Assembly: GCA_900115795.1 (NCBI GenBank)
Contig: FOXT01000005.1
Span: 181,015 to 245,014, forward strand
Length of the DNA: 64,000 nt
Reading direction: 5' to 3'
Source: Lachnospiraceae bacterium XBB1006
GTDB taxonomy: Bacteria; Bacillota; Clostridia; Lachnospirales; Lachnospiraceae
Below are positions 35,902 through 47,985 of this stretch, in pieces. The notes under the pieces were generated by a model. That model saw only the letters and a program-made list of their open reading frames with translations, was not told where the DNA came from and made no database searches. The translations under genes and the position numbers were made by a program. Positions within the stretch are counted from its first letter, which is position 1. Each line of letters begins with the position of its first letter.

Positions 35902-38900
35902 TTAAGAAATCTTTGATTCCGATTGTATCTCATGGGAATCCGATTCGTCTTTCTTAAGATTCTTTACGGCAGTGGAGAGCATCAGTTTAATTCGGTTTAA
36001 CTGATTTACCTCCGACGCCCCCGGATCGTAGTCAATGGCCACAATATTAGAGCCAGGATAACTTGCACGCAAGCGTTTGATAACGCCCTTTCCAACAATA
36101 TGGTTCGGGAGACATCCAAACGGCTGGGCACAAATAATATTTGGTGTGCCGGAATGAATTAATTCTAACATTTCTCCGGTTAAGAACCAGCCTTCACCGG
36201 TTTGGTTTCCAAGAGAAACGATTCCTTTGGCATAATTTCCAAGGTCTTCGATATGAGCAGGTGGGGTAAAGCGTTTGCTTTCTTCAAAAGCTTTTCGTGC
36301 ATCCTTTCGAAGCCATTCTAAGAATTTAATTCCCATGTCGCCAATGCGCTCGTTACGGGAGCGAACACCCAAATGTTCTACTTTGAAACGGTTGTTGTAG
36401 AAGGTGTAAAGCAAAAAGTCGGTTAAATCCGGAACAACAGCTTCTGCGCCTTCAGCCTCAAGCAAGTCAACAACGTAGTTATTGGCCAAAGGAGAGAATT
36501 TTACCAGAATTTCACCAACCACACCAACCCGTGGTTTCTTTACATCGGTAATCGGCAAGGTGTCAAAATCAGAAATAATCTGACGGCACATCTTACGGAA
36601 TTTGTGATGGGTAGGTATCGCTTTGCCACTTACAAAAGCAATCACTTCTTCCTTCCATTTTTCATGAAGGGCATTGGCAGAGCCCGGAATCTTCTCATAT
36701 GGTCGAACGCGGTAAAGGCAGCGCATAAAGATATCTCCAAAAATCATGGCATACAGTCCACGTTTTACAAGTGGAAGAGTAATCTTAAATCCGGGATTCT
36801 TCTCAAGTCCACTTAAGTTAATGGAAATAACCGGAATTTCCGGATGACCGGCGCGTTCCAAAGCCCGTCGTATAAATCCTATGTAGTTACTTGCACGACA
36901 ACCACCACCGGTCTGGGAAATAATAACCGCTGTTTTGGTTAAGTCGTAACGACCGGACTCTATGGCCTCCATAATCTGTCCAACCACAATAAGGGAAGGG
37001 AAGCAGGCATCGTTGTTCACAAACCTCAGTCCCATATCAATGGCTGCGCGGTTGTCATTTCCAAGTACTTCAAAATTATAGCCGGCTGCATCAAAAGCAG
37101 GACCAATTAAGTCAAAGTGAATTGGAGACATCTGTGGGCATAGAATCGTGTATTCATGCTTCATTTTTTTCGTAAAAATAATACGCTTATGTGCAGATGA
37201 CACGATGTTACGCGGCTTATGCTTCTTCTTTTTCACGCGAAGGGCAGACAATAAGGAGCGCACGCGAATACGGGCTGCGCCCAGGTTGTTTACCTCATCG
37301 ATTTTCAAACAGGTATAAATCTTACCGGATTTTGTCAAAATATCGTTTACAGCATCCGTCGTTACGGCATCCAGTCCACAACCAAAGGAGTTAAGCTGAA
37401 TGATGTCCAGGTCGTCTCTTGTCTTTGCGTAGTTTGCAGCAGCGTAAAGACGAGAATGGTACATCCACTGATCCATAACAATAAGCGGGCGTTCCACTTT
37501 ACCAAGGTGGGAAACGGAATCCTCCGTCAAAACGGCAATGCCATAGGAATTAATCAGTTCCGGTATTCCGTGGTTGATTTCCGGATCTACGTGATAAGGA
37601 CGCCCTGCAAGGACAATACCGTTGCGTCCGGTCTTTTCCATATAAGCAAGGGTTTCTTCGCCCTTACGCCGGATATCCTCGCGAACGGTCTCTAACTCTT
37701 TCCATCCAAGGTGTGCGGCAGCCTTAATTTCGGCTTCCGGAATGCCGAATTCTTTGGTGAATTCGCAAACCAGGCTGTCCGTCAAAATCTTCTCGGATGT
37801 GAACGCAAAAAACGGATTCAGGAACCGGACATCGCCACGGGTAATTTCGTCCACGTTGTTCTTGATATTCTCTGCGTAGGAAGTGACAATCGGGCAATTG
37901 TAGTGGTTGTTGGAATCGGAAAATTCTTCCCGCTCGTACGGAATACAAGGGTAGAAGATAAAATCCGGATTCTCTTTAATTAACCAACTGATATGTCCGT
38001 GGGTCAACTTCGCAGGGTAGCATTCGGATTCACTTGGGATGGATTCAATACCTAACTCATAAATCTTACGGGAAGATTGTGGAGAAAGGAGTACAGAGAA
38101 TCCCAATTGGGTGAAAAACGTATGCCAAAACGGATAGTTCTCGTACATATTTAACACTCTCGGAATACCTACTGTTCCACGGGGAGCAGTAGCCGCCGGG
38201 AGCGACGTATAGTTAAACAAACGTTTGTATTTGTATTCAAACAAGTTTGGAATATTCTCTTTATTCTTCTCTTTGCCAAGACCACGTTCGCATCGGTTAC
38301 CGGTTACAAAATGTCTGCCACCACCGAAATTATTGATGGTTAATAAGCAATGATTGGTACAACCCTGGCAACGGGTTAGCCTGGTATCGTAGGTAAGGGC
38401 GTTTATACCGGCAAGATCAAGCGTGGTGGTCTGGTAACCCTTTTCATGGCGCTCCCTGGCAACCAAAGCAGCACCAAAGGCACCCATAATTCCTGCGATA
38501 TCCGGGCGAATGGCTTCGCGTCCACTGATGGTTTCAAAGCTGCGAAGAACGGCATCGTTATAAAACGTTCCACCCTGCACAACAATGTTCTTTCCAAGTT
38601 CAGCCGGATCCGTCAGTTTGATTACTTTAAACAAAGCATTCTTAATTACGGAGTAGGCCAGACCCGCGGAAATATCGGCCACGGAAGCGCCTTCTTTTTG
38701 CGCCTGTTTTACCTTGGAATTCATAAATACCGTACAACGGGTTCCAAGATCAATCGGATGGCTGGCAAACAGAGCTTCCTTGGCAAAATCCTTCACTGCA
38801 AAATTCAAGCTGTTGGCAAATGTTTCGATAAAAGAACCGCAACCGGAAGAACAAGCTTCGTTTAATTGAACGCTGTCAACGGTTTGATTCTTAATCTTAA

Positions 38901-40191
38901 TGCACTTCATATCCTGACCACCGATATCTAAAATACAATCCACTTCCGGGTTAAAGAAGGAAGCAGCATAGTAATGGGAAACGGTTTCTACTTCGCCTTC
39001 ATCAAGCATAAGGCCGGCTTTCAAAAGTGCTTCGCCATATCCGGTAGAGCAGGAGTGTACAATTCTTGCGCCTTCCGGCATAAGAGAATATAACTCTTTC
39101 ATAGAGCGGATGGCAGTCATCAAAGGATTGCCGCCGTTGTTACTATAAAAAGAGTACAAAAGGGAACCGTCTTCACCCACAAGCGCAATCTTGGTTGTGG
39201 TAGAGCCGGAGTCGATTCCAAGGTAGCAGTCACCGCGATAGGTATGTAAATCGCCTTTCTTCACACTGGCCTGTTCATGGCGGGTGGTGAAGGCTTTATA
39301 ATCCTCCTTTGAGGAAAAAAGCGGGTCAAGACGTGCTACTTCGAATTCCATATGAATATCGGAATCCAACTTGTCAACAATATGTTGCAAAGACATAACC
39401 GTGTCTTCTTTATAATTCAAAGCAGAACCAATTGCTGCGAATAAATGAGAATTATCCGGGTCAATAATGTGTTCTGCGTCCAGGTTCAAGGTACGAATAA
39501 ATGCTTTCTTCAATTCCGGAAGAAAGTGTAGAGGTCCGCCTAAAAATGCAACATGACCGCGAATCGGTTTGCCGCAGGCCAAACCACTAATGGTCTGATT
39601 TACAACAGCCTGAAGAATTGAGGCGGATAAATCTGCTTTGCTTGCACCCTCATTAATGAGAGGCTGAATATCCGTTTTGGCAAAAACACCGCAACGGGCT
39701 GCGATAGGGTAAATCTCTTTATAATCCTTAGCATAGGCATTAAGCCCCGGTGCATCCGTCTGTAGCAGGGATGCCATTTGGTCAATAAAAGAACCGGTAC
39801 CACCGGCACAGATTCCATTCATACGCTGCTCTACGTTGCCGCCTTCAAAATAGATAATCTTGGCATCTTCGCCACCAAGTTCAATGGCAACATCGGTTTG
39901 TGGTGCCTGGTTGGTTAGTGCACTGGCTACGGCAATAACTTCTTGAACAAATGGGATACCTAAGTGCTTCGCCAATGTTAATCCTCCGGAACCGGTAATC
40001 ATGGGTGCAATCTGCACATCTCCGGTAATTTGAAAAGCTTCCTTTGTTAAGTCCTGTAATGTCTGTCGAATGTTTGCGAAATGTCGCTTGTAGTCGGAAA
40101 AAACTAAATCTCCCTCCGGGTTTAAAATGGCAATTTTCACAGTGGTAGAACCAATATCAATTCCTAGTTTGTACAAATTATTAATACTCAT
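35902..40191 (-). CDS. Giant acyl-CoA dehydratase activase-type ATPase (BcrAD/BadFG plus DUF2229)
   Basis: A protein of about 1429 aa related to activators of 2-hydroxyacyl-CoA dehydratases and benzoyl-CoA reductases, which use ATP to push an electron from a 4Fe-4S cluster. It has two actin-fold ATPase units: [15 protein letters not shown] near residue 7 with [15 protein letters not shown], and [16 protein letters not shown] near 325 with DIGGQDMKC and [12 protein letters not shown] Cys-rich segment (RCQGCTNHC and GNRCERG), a DUF2229 domain (about 660-890) and a long C-terminal dehydratase-like region ([25 protein letters not shown]) follow. No dehydratase subunit gene is adjacent, so the partner is unknown. 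The start is uncertain: Met codons at 40203, 40194 and 40191 all lack a strong site; GGTG suits 40191 best. Confidence 0.85.
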   Translation of the reverse strand: MSINNLYKLGIDIGSTTVKIAILNPEGDLVFSDYKRHFANIRQTLQDLTKEAFQITGDVQIAPMITGSGGLTLAKHLGIPFVQEVIAVASALTNQAPQTDVAIELGGEDAKIIYFEGGNVEQRMNGICAGGTGSFIDQMASLLQTDAPGLNAYAKDYKEIYPIAARCGVFAKTDIQPLINEGASKADLSASILQAVVNQTISGLACGKPIRGHVAFLGGPLHFLPELKKAFIRTLNLDAEHIIDPDNSHLFAAIGSALNYKEDTVMSLQHIVDKLDSDIHMEFEVARLDPLFSSKEDYKAFTTRHEQASVKKGDLHTYRGDCYLGIDSGSTTTKIALVGEDGSLLYSFYSNNGGNPLMTAIRSMKELYSLMPEGARIVHSCSTGYGEALLKAGLMLDEGEVETVSHYYAASFFNPEVDCILDIGGQDMKCIKIKNQTVDSVQLNEACSSGCGSFIETFANSLNFAVKDFAKEALFASHPIDLGTRCTVFMNSKVKQAQKEGASVADISAGLAYSVIKNALFKVIKLTDPAELGKNIVVQGGTFYNDAVLRSFETISGREAIRPDIAGIMGAFGAALVARERHEKGYQTTTLDLAGINALTYDTRLTRCQGCTNHCLLTINNFGGGRHFVTGNRCERGLGKEKNKENIPNLFEYKYKRLFNYTSLPAATAPRGTVGIPRVLNMYENYPFWHTFFTQLGFSVLLSPQSSRKIYELGIESIPSESECYPAKLTHGHISWLIKENPDFIFYPCIPYEREEFSDSNNHYNCPIVTSYAENIKNNVDEITRGDVRFLNPFFAFTSEKILTDSLVCEFTKEFGIPEAEIKAAAHLGWKELETVREDIRRKGEETLAYMEKTGRNGIVLAGRPYHVDPEINHGIPELINSYGIAVLTEDSVSHLGKVERPLIVMDQWMYHSRLYAAANYAKTRDDLDIIQLNSFGCGLDAVTTDAVNDILTKSGKIYTCLKIDEVNNLGAARIRVRSLLSALRVKKKKHKPRNIVSSAHKRIIFTKKMKHEYTILCPQMSPIHFDLIGPAFDAAGYNFEVLGNDNRAAIDMGLRFVNNDACFPSLIVVGQIMEAIESGRYDLTKTAVIISQTGGGCRASNYIGFIRRALERAGHPEIPVISINLSGLEKNPGFKITLPLVKRGLYAMIFGDIFMRCLYRVRPYEKIPGSANALHEKWKEEVIAFVSGKAIPTHHKFRKMCRQIISDFDTLPITDVKKPRVGVVGEILVKFSPLANNYVVDLLEAEGAEAVVPDLTDFLLYTFYNNRFKVEHLGVRSRNERIGDMGIKFLEWLRKDARKAFEESKRFTPPAHIEDLGNYAKGIVSLGNQTGEGWFLTGEMLELIHSGTPNIICAQPFGCLPNHIVGKGVIKRLRASYPGSNIVAIDYDPGASEVNQLNRIKLMLSTAVKNLKKDESDSHEIQSESKIS

Positions 40192-40249
40192 CATTTTCAC
40201 CATTTTCTACTTATTAAATAGTGTACAACATACAAGGTACACAAATTAC

Positions 40250-40278
40250 ATTATACGACAGGATTTGAGAAAACACAA
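40250..40278 (-). promoter_or_regulatory. Promoter of the activase gene
   Basis: On the minus strand, TTGTGT (40278-40273), a 17-base spacer and TATAAT (40255-40250), about 60 bases before the start codon. Confidence 0.6.
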
Positions 40279-40297
40279 TATCTTTATACTTGAGTAT

Positions 40298-40326
40298 TTG
40301 ACAAAGTTATGCGTAGAATTTATAAT
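40298..40326 (+). promoter_or_regulatory. Consensus sigma-A promoter of the rhomboid-like gene
   Basis: A perfect TTGACA (40298-40303), 17-base spacer and TATAAT (40321-40326). The TAGGAGG ribosome-binding site and the ATG follow within 25 bases, so the leader is very short. Confidence 0.85.
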
Positions 40327-40347
40327 TAACTATTAGGAGGATGCAAC

Positions 40348-41169
40348 ATGAAAGGAATGAATAAACTAGAACGCTCCTTGGGGAAGATTGCGATTCCCCA
40401 TTTGATTTCCTATATTATAGGAGCCTACGCCATTGGATTGGTGTTGTTTTACGTCGCTCCCCGGATGTTGTTTTATTTAACCTTAGAACCGTACTATATT
40501 TTTCGCGGTCAGGTTTGGAGACTTGTTTCCTGGATTTTTGTTCCAAGTGATACAAGTATCTTAAGTCTTATCATGATGATTTTTTACTATCAGATTGGTG
40601 GACAGTTAGAGCAATATTGGGGCACGTTTCGTTTCAACCTGTATATGTGGGAAGGAATTGTCTTTACGGACATTGCGGCAATTGTATTGTATTTTATAAT
40701 AGGAACTAAGATGCCGCTTAGCTGGTTTTTCAGCACCCAGTATATAAATTTATCGCTGTTTTTAGCTTTTGCGGTATGTTTTCCGAATCTGGAGATTTTA
40801 CTGTGGTTTATCATCCCAATTAAGATGAAGTGGATGGCAGTGGTATATGCGTTGATTACGTTCTATGAGATATTGCAAAGTGACTGGGTAGTAAGAACAG
40901 CAATTATCGCATCGATTATGAACTTCATAATCTTTTATCTTTCAACAAGGAATTACAGACAATATGCACCGCAAGAACGGCATCGGAAGCGGAAGTTCCA
41001 GCAGAGGATGCAAGAGAGCGAGCATAGAACCAAGCACAAATGCACAATATGTGGAAGAACAGAGAAGGATGGCGAAGATTTGCAATTCCGGTACTGTTCA
41101 AGATGTGATGGCAATCATGAATATTGTCAGGATCATTTATTTACACATCAGCATATTAAATTACAATAG
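40348..41169 (+). CDS. Rhomboid-like membrane protein with C-terminal zinc-binding tail, catalytically dead
   Basis: A 273-aa membrane protein. It has about six hydrophobic segments (20-200) and a rhomboid/derlin-like loop signature GQVWRLVSWIFVP near residue 55, followed by YYQIGGQLEQYWGTFRFNLYMW. Neither the GxSG serine motif nor the catalytic His is visible, so it is probably a pseudoprotease. A basic linker leads to a Cys/His-rich tail (CTICG, RYCSRCDG, YCQDHLFTHQH) that should bind zinc. The next gene, nine bases away, also encodes a Cys-rich zinc-like protein. The consensus promoter suggests constitutive expression. Function unknown. Confidence 0.78.
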   Translation: MKGMNKLERSLGKIAIPHLISYIIGAYAIGLVLFYVAPRMLFYLTLEPYYIFRGQVWRLVSWIFVPSDTSILSLIMMIFYYQIGGQLEQYWGTFRFNLYMWEGIVFTDIAAIVLYFIIGTKMPLSWFFSTQYINLSLFLAFAVCFPNLEILLWFIIPIKMKWMAVVYALITFYEILQSDWVVRTAIIASIMNFIIFYLSTRNYRQYAPQERHRKRKFQQRMQESEHRTKHKCTICGRTEKDGEDLQFRYCSRCDGNHEYCQDHLFTHQHIKLQ

Positions 41170-41177
41170 GAGGCCAT

Positions 41178-42056
41178 ATGAATTTATTATCAGGATTAGA
41201 GAAATTTGGATTGTCAGCAGACGGAACTATGAACATTTTTGAAGATGAGAAATCTACAACCAAGGCTTCTGCCGGTGCAGGCAACAAGGATGGAAAAGAA
41301 GCGGCTCCGGAACCAACGGAAGCAGACTTTTTATTGGAAAAACACGTTCGTTGCCCAATGTGCGAGAAAGTATTTGCAGAGAAGTCCGTTAAGAATGGTA
41401 GAGTGAAACGTTTAGAGCCGGACAGAGATTTACGTCCACGTCACGCATACATTGATACGCTGAAGTATTCTGTTCAGTCTTGTCCGAATTGCGGATACAC
41501 CGGACTTGCCAGAAGTATCAGTGAGCTGACCTCTGTACAGCGTAAGTTGATTCAGGAGAACATTTGTGACAAATTCAAACCGAGTCCGGTAGAAGAAATG
41601 GATTCCTATACGTATGATTATGCCATCGAACGTTACAAATTGGCATTGTTTAACAGCATTGCCAAGAAGGGTAAGAATAGTGAGAAGGCATATATTTGCT
41701 TATGCATGTCCTGGTTGTTACGTGGAAAGGCAGAAGAATTAGAGAAGGCTGAGAATAAGGATCAGGCAGCCATCGATGCAGTACGTAAAGAAGAGGCCGC
41801 TTATTATGATCAGGCTTACGATGGATTCATGAAGGCTGTATCAACCGAGCAGTTCCCAATGGTGGGGATGGATCAGAGTACAGTGGACTTCTTATTGGCA
41901 TCCATGAGCTATCGCCTGGGCAAATTAGAAATTGCCAGCAAGATGATTAGCAGCATTATCACTTCACCGGCAGCCAACAGCCGAATGAAAGATAAGGCGC
42001 GTGATTTGAAAGAAGAAATAATTAATGCAATAAAGACAGGCAAGATTGGCAAATAA
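41178..42056 (+). CDS. DUF2225 family protein
   Basis: A 292-aa cytoplasmic protein of the DUF2225 family, common in Firmicutes and without established function. The N-terminal region has two zinc-ribbon-like Cys pairs, VRCPMCEKVF near residue 52 and SCPNCGYTG near 98, with the conserved DRDLRPRHAYID between them. The rest is a helical, TPR-like region (FMKAVSTEQFPM, LEIASKMISSI). It shares a transcript with the rhomboid-like gene and ends at a terminator just before the hrcA promoter. The first 45 residues are a low-complexity acidic/Ala segment. Start ATG has AGGAGG upstream. Confidence 0.85.
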   Translation: MNLLSGLEKFGLSADGTMNIFEDEKSTTKASAGAGNKDGKEAAPEPTEADFLLEKHVRCPMCEKVFAEKSVKNGRVKRLEPDRDLRPRHAYIDTLKYSVQSCPNCGYTGLARSISELTSVQRKLIQENICDKFKPSPVEEMDSYTYDYAIERYKLALFNSIAKKGKNSEKAYICLCMSWLLRGKAEELEKAENKDQAAIDAVRKEEAAYYDQAYDGFMKAVSTEQFPMVGMDQSTVDFLLASMSYRLGKLEIASKMISSIITSPAANSRMKDKARDLKEEIINAIKTGKIGK

Positions 42057-42074
42057 TTATAGCAGATAAGATAA

Positions 42075-42110
42075 GGGTAACTTTTGTAAGAAAAAGTTGC
42101 CCTTTTTTTG
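42075..42110 (+). terminator. Terminator after the DUF2225 gene
   Basis: GGGTAACTTTT at 42075-42085 pairs with AAAAGTTGCCC (ending 42102), followed by seven T. Confidence 0.9.
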
Positions 42111-42120
42111 TGGAAAAGTG

Positions 42121-42149
42121 TTGACAAAGGAGAACGGTGGTGGTATCTT
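42121..42149 (+). promoter_or_regulatory. Sigma-A promoter of the hrcA-grpE-dnaK-dnaJ operon
   Basis: TTGACA at 42121-42126, a 17-base spacer and TATCTT at 42144-42149. The CIRCE operator begins 13 bases downstream, in the classical position over the transcription start. Confidence 0.85.
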
Positions 42150-42162
42150 TAATTCATAGATG

Positions 42163-42189
42163 TTAGCACTCTTTTTTATCGAGTGCTAA
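42163..42189 (+). promoter_or_regulatory. CIRCE operator of the hrcA operon
   Basis: TTAGCACTC (42163-42171), nine-base spacer, GAGTGCTAA (42181-42189), a perfect match to the HrcA-binding consensus. HrcA should repress its own operon here until heat or unfolded protein titrates the chaperones. Confidence 0.97.
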
Positions 42190-42215
42190 CAGGAACAAAA
42201 GAAGGTGGTGACGAC

Positions 42216-43283
42216 TTGGAAAATAACGTGGAGATGGCTCCATTAGATGAACGAAAACGAAAGATATTAAGTTTAATTATTCGGAGCTATTTAGAGACCG
42301 GCGAGCCGGTGGGATCCCGTACGATTTCGAAGATGTTGGATATTACCTTAAGTTCTGCAACCATTCGGAATGAGATGTCGGATTTGGAGGATATGGGCTA
42401 TATACTGCAGCCCCATACATCGGCCGGACGAATTCCGTCAGATCTTGGTTATCGTTTTTACGTAAATGAGTTGATGGTAGAGCATGATCGAGATGTTGCG
42501 AAGATGCAGGAATTTGTTATCGAGAAGACGGAGAAGATGGAGAAGATGCTTAAGAATGTGGTGAAGGCATTGGCAGCGAATACCAATTACGCAACCTTAA
42601 TTACTTCTCCGAATACCAGCCGGAATAAGGTGAAGTTCATTCAGCTTTCGCAGGTAGAAGAAAGACAGCTTGTGGCGGTTATTGTTATGGAAGGGAACAT
42701 TGTAAAGAATAAGATTATGGAGTTTCCGGAGGACATTGACGCAGAGACAATTTTGAAGCTGAATATCCTGTTAAACTCAACGCTGAATGGATTGACAAGG
42801 GAAGAAATTAACCTTGGTGTGATTGCGAAGATGAAAGAGCAATCCGGTGCCTATTCTCAGATTGTCAACGAAGTGCTTGATGCGGTGGCAGAAGCTTTTT
42901 CGGAAGATGAAGAGTTGCAGGTATACACCAGTGGCGCGACGAATTTGATTAAGTATCCGGAATTGGCCGACACGGAGAAGGCAGGCGCATTGCTATCTGC
43001 GTTTGAAGATAAGGAAGAGCTGATTGAGTTTTTGGCTGAGACCAAGGATGATAACAAAGAGGATGGCATTCAGGTCTATATTGGTAACGAGTCTCCAATT
43101 CAGACAATGCAGGATTGTAGCGTCGTAACAGCGACCTACGATTTAGGAAACGGACTTTCCGGACACATAGGCATTGTAGGTCCGAAGCGTATGGATTATG
43201 AGAATGTAATGGAGAATTTGAAGAGTATAAAGACGCAACTTGATGTCGCGTTTAAGAATAATGATTCGGAGAAGCCGAATTAG
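42216..43283 (+). CDS. hrcA: Heat-inducible transcription repressor HrcA
   Basis: The CIRCE-binding repressor of class I heat-shock genes. The 355-aa protein has an N-terminal winged helix (KILSLIIRSYLETGEPVGSRTISKMLDITLSSATIRNEM, about residues 12-50, then HTSAGRIPSDLGYRFYVN) and the GAF-like C-terminal domain ending LSGHIGIVGPKRMDYENV. I chose the TTG at 42216 because AAGGTGG at 42202-42208 lies eight bases upstream; the ATG at 42234 has only a GGAG that is too close, and the open frame to 42183 overlaps the CIRCE. It is the first gene of hrcA-grpE-dnaK-dnaJ and autoregulated. Confidence 0.95.
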   Translation: MENNVEMAPLDERKRKILSLIIRSYLETGEPVGSRTISKMLDITLSSATIRNEMSDLEDMGYILQPHTSAGRIPSDLGYRFYVNELMVEHDRDVAKMQEFVIEKTEKMEKMLKNVVKALAANTNYATLITSPNTSRNKVKFIQLSQVEERQLVAVIVMEGNIVKNKIMEFPEDIDAETILKLNILLNSTLNGLTREEINLGVIAKMKEQSGAYSQIVNEVLDAVAEAFSEDEELQVYTSGATNLIKYPELADTEKAGALLSAFEDKEELIEFLAETKDDNKEDGIQVYIGNESPIQTMQDCSVVTATYDLGNGLSGHIGIVGPKRMDYENVMENLKSIKTQLDVAFKNNDSEKPN

Positions 43284-43307
43284 GATAGAAGAAGGGAGTA
43301 AGAATAG

Positions 43308-43898
43308 GTGGCGAAGAAAGAAAGAGAAGAGAATCTGTCAGAAGAGACAGTAGAAGAAACAGTAGAAGAGACCTGTCAGGAAGAGACGCCTACAACCGAC
43401 GAGGTAAGCGAAGAGACATCAGAGGAAGAAGCAGAGCAGAAAGACAAGAAGGATAAGAAAGATAAGAAAGACGAGAAGATTGCAGAATTAACCGATAAAG
43501 TAACCAGACAGATGGCAGAATTTGATAACTTCCGTAAACGTACGGAGAAAGAGAAGGGCCAGATGTTTGACATGGGAGCGAAATCTATTGTAGAGAAGAT
43601 ACTCCCGGTTGTGGATAATTTTGAACGCGGTTTATCTTCCGTTCCGGAGGACTTAAAGGAGAATCCTTTTGTTGATGGAATGGATAAGATATATAAACAA
43701 ATGTTAGCTTCTTTAGAAGAAGCAGGCGTAACAGCCATTGAAGCACTTGATAAAGAATTCGATCCGAATCTGCATAATGCTGTCATGCATGTGGATGACG
43801 AAAATTATGGCGAGAACGTTGTAATTGAAGAATTCCAGAAGGGCTATTGCTACCATGATACTGTGGTACGCCATAGCATGGTGAAAGTAGCCAATTAA
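43308..43898 (+). CDS. grpE: Nucleotide exchange factor GrpE
   Basis: Exchanges ADP for ATP on DnaK. The 196-aa protein has a low-complexity Glu/Lys N-terminus (about 1-60), a coiled-coil helix (TDKVTRQMAEFDNFRKRTEKEK, about 64-85) and the beta domain ending with LHNAVMHVDDENYGENVVIEEFQKGYCYHDTVVRHSMVKVAN. Start is GTG with GAAGGGAG upstream. Third-position use and length are normal. It lies between hrcA and dnaK in the CIRCE operon. Confidence 0.95.
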   Translation: MAKKEREENLSEETVEETVEETCQEETPTTDEVSEETSEEEAEQKDKKDKKDKKDEKIAELTDKVTRQMAEFDNFRKRTEKEKGQMFDMGAKSIVEKILPVVDNFERGLSSVPEDLKENPFVDGMDKIYKQMLASLEEAGVTAIEALDKEFDPNLHNAVMHVDDENYGENVVIEEFQKGYCYHDTVVRHSMVKVAN

Positions 43899-43923
43899 TT
43901 AGTACAATATAGTTTTTTAATAG

Positions 43924-45807
<1,884 letters not shown>

Positions 45808-45816
45808 TCGTAGATT

Positions 45817-46962
45817 ATGGCAGAACAGAAAAGAGATTACTATGAGGTCTTAGGCGTATCTAAGACCTCATCAGATGATGAAATTAAAAAAGCATATCGT
45901 AAACTTGCAAAGAAATATCATCCCGATATGAATCCGGGAGATAAGGAAGCAGAAGTTAAGTTCAAAGAAGCTTCGGAGGCGTATGCGGTATTGTCTGATG
46001 CAGAGAAGCGTAGACAGTATGACCAGTTTGGTCATGCAGCCTTTGAAGGTGGTGCCGGTGGCGGTGGAGGATTTGATTTCTCTGGTATGGATTTTGGCGA
46101 TATTTTTGGGGATATCTTCGGAGATATCTTTGGCGGAGGACGCCGGAGTGCCAATTCCAATGGACCACGTCGTGGCGCGAATTTACGAGCTGCAGTACGT
46201 ATTACATTTGAAGAAGCCGTTTTTGGATGCGAGAAAGAGATTGAAATTGTACTGAAGGAAGAATGTGCAACGTGTCACGGAACCGGAGCGAAACCAGGAA
46301 CTACCCCGGTTAGCTGTGGTAAATGTGGTGGAAAGGGTAAAATTATTTATACACAACAGTCTCTTTTTGGAACGATGCAGAATGTACAGACCTGTCCGGA
46401 TTGTCACGGAACCGGTAAGGTTGTAAAGGAGAAATGTTCGGATTGTCACGGAACCGGTTATAAATCTGTTAAGAAACGGATTCAGGTATCGGTTCCGGCT
46501 GGAATTGATGATGGACAGTCTATCCGCATTCGTGACAAAGGAGAGCCGGGTGTAAACGGTGGACCAAGAGGCGATTTACTGGTAGAAGTAGTCGTATCAC
46601 GCCATCCGATTTTTACCAGACGCGACATGGATCTGTTTTCAACCGTATCCATGAGCTATGCTCAGGCTACGCTAGGTGGCGAGCTACGGATTCACACCAT
46701 TGACGGGGATGTGTTATATGACATTAAGCCGGGAACCCAGACGGATACCAGAATCCGTTTGAAGGGCAAAGGTGTGCCATCTCTTCGCAACAAGGACTAC
46801 CGGGGAGACCATTATGTTACGTTGGTTGTGGATGTACCAACAACCCTTAGCGCAGAGGCGAAGGAAGCACTTCGCAAATTTGATGAATTGGCAGGAAATA
46901 GTCTTAAGAGCGAAGATAAGAAAGATAACGATACAAAGAAGAAGAAAAAGAAATTTTTCTAG
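45817..46962 (+). CDS. dnaJ: Hsp40 co-chaperone DnaJ
   Basis: Delivers substrates to DnaK and stimulates its ATPase. The 381-aa protein has an N-terminal J domain ([35 protein letters not shown], with HPD), a Gly/Phe region containing three FGDIFGDI-type repeats (about 83-100) and four zinc motifs ([32 protein letters not shown]). The C-terminal substrate-binding domain and a Lys-rich tail follow. The ATG has only a weak AGAGGT upstream, so translation is probably coupled to dnaK. A terminator follows. Confidence 0.97.
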   Translation: MAEQKRDYYEVLGVSKTSSDDEIKKAYRKLAKKYHPDMNPGDKEAEVKFKEASEAYAVLSDAEKRRQYDQFGHAAFEGGAGGGGGFDFSGMDFGDIFGDIFGDIFGGGRRSANSNGPRRGANLRAAVRITFEEAVFGCEKEIEIVLKEECATCHGTGAKPGTTPVSCGKCGGKGKIIYTQQSLFGTMQNVQTCPDCHGTGKVVKEKCSDCHGTGYKSVKKRIQVSVPAGIDDGQSIRIRDKGEPGVNGGPRGDLLVEVVVSRHPIFTRRDMDLFSTVSMSYAQATLGGELRIHTIDGDVLYDIKPGTQTDTRIRLKGKGVPSLRNKDYRGDHYVTLVVDVPTTLSAEAKEALRKFDELAGNSLKSEDKKDNDTKKKKKKFF

Positions 46963-46965
46963 CAA

Positions 46966-47004
46966 AAGAGAGTATGTGAATCGCAAGGCACATACTCTTT
47001 TTTT
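46966..47004 (+). terminator. Terminator of the dnaK operon
   Basis: AGAGTATGTG at 46969-46978 pairs with CACATACTCT at 46989-46998, followed by T's. Confidence 0.92.
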
Positions 47005-47110
47005 ACGGAAAATTCTTGACAACGATTAAGATTTGGAAAAAAATGGTCGATGTTAAGTACAACAATGAAAATTATCAAAATTTAAGATGATAGATTTGTG
47101 AATTGTTTTC

Positions 47111-47139
47111 TTGCATAAAAGTACAAGATATTGTATACT
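47111..47139 (+). promoter_or_regulatory. Promoter of the coiled-coil J-domain-like gene
   Basis: TTGCAT at 47111-47116, a 17-base spacer and TATACT at 47134-47139. The remaining sequence between the dnaK terminator and here is AT-rich with no gene. Confidence 0.65.
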
Positions 47140-47223
47140 AGAGAAGAGTTGAGACACAATAAGTACAGGGATGTACGCGTTAGGCACCAGTTTAGTAGTA
47201 GTACGAAAGTAGTAGGTGAGAAC

Positions 47224-47733
47224 ATGGACCAACCAGTATATTCGGCTGAGAAGGAACAAGAGGTTGTTAATCAGTGGTTGTTTCAAGATACGGTAGAATT
47301 CGAGCGAGAGAAGGAAGAATTGAAGCGGGAGCGGCTTGAGTTAGAGAAGATGCGTCGACAGCTTCAGTGGGATATGGAAGATTTCGAGCGTAAAGTTGCG
47401 TTTGAGGAGCAGAAGCTGGAGCGGGAACGACAGTTATTTGAGATGAAATGGAAACTGTTGGAGAAAGAAGCTGCAAATCTGGCGAATGAACGCGACGAGT
47501 TCAATTATAAAGTTCGTGAATTTGAGTCCTCGATTTTGCACGATTCTGCAATCACGGATAAAGACTGTAGTTTGTTGTTTCGCGGGGTGACCAATGAGTT
47601 GGCGCTTAAGAAGCGCTATAAGGATTTGATGAAGATTTATCATCCCGACAATTTGGCCGGGGATACCAAGATTGTGCAGGAAATTAGTAAGCAGTACGAA
47701 GAGATGCAGACGCAATTCCGCGCAAGATATTAA
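47224..47733 (+). CDS. Coiled-coil protein with C-terminal J-domain-like segment
   Basis: A 169-aa protein. Residues about 25-115 are a nearly uninterrupted charged coiled coil (Glu/Arg/Lys-rich, EREKEELKRERLELEKMRRQ). The last 50 residues are a J-domain-like piece with LKKRYKDLMKIYHPDNLAGD, holding the HPD triad and the following helix IVQEISKQYEEMQ. This is the reverse of the usual J-domain-first order. It probably recruits DnaK to a specific client or structure. It has its own promoter directly after the dnaK operon. I chose ATG 47224 with TAGGTGAG upstream; the open frame to 47131 runs through the promoter. Confidence 0.78.
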   Translation: MDQPVYSAEKEQEVVNQWLFQDTVEFEREKEELKRERLELEKMRRQLQWDMEDFERKVAFEEQKLERERQLFEMKWKLLEKEAANLANERDEFNYKVREFESSILHDSAITDKDCSLLFRGVTNELALKKRYKDLMKIYHPDNLAGDTKIVQEISKQYEEMQTQFRARY

Positions 47734-47746
47734 GAAAATGAGTAAG

Positions 47747-47782
47747 AAGATTAGCACCGAGATGGTTGCTAATCTTTTTTTG
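47747..47782 (+). terminator. Terminator after the J-domain-like gene
   Basis: AAGATTAGCA at 47747-47756 pairs with TGCTAATCTT at 47767-47776, followed by T's. Confidence 0.92.
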
Positions 47783-47877
47783 TGCTGTTCTATTTGCCAG
47801 GGCAAACACCATTAAAAAAACTGAATGTTCTATACAATACGATTAATAATATGCGCAATAAAGAAGATGGATATATA

Positions 47878-47907
47878 TTGACAAATAAGATGACGTAAAT
47901 GTAAAAT
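47878..47907 (+). promoter_or_regulatory. Candidate promoter of the opp operon
   Basis: TTGACA at 47878-47883, an 18-base spacer and TAAAAT at 47902-47907. If used, the leader would be about 250 bases and include the palindromic element at 47986-48129. The rest of 47783-47985 is AT-rich and holds no gene that I can see. Confidence 0.55.
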
Positions 47908-47985
47908 AAATTAAAAATAAATGAACGAAATGTAAACTGAATGAAGAAAGTGTTCATATATGGTTTACATATGTTCAAATAATGA

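Noticed and set aside
43376-43786. Ser-rich minus-strand open frame inside grpE
   Set aside because: Shadow of the Glu/Lys-rich coding region on the other strand; low-complexity translation without a start signal.
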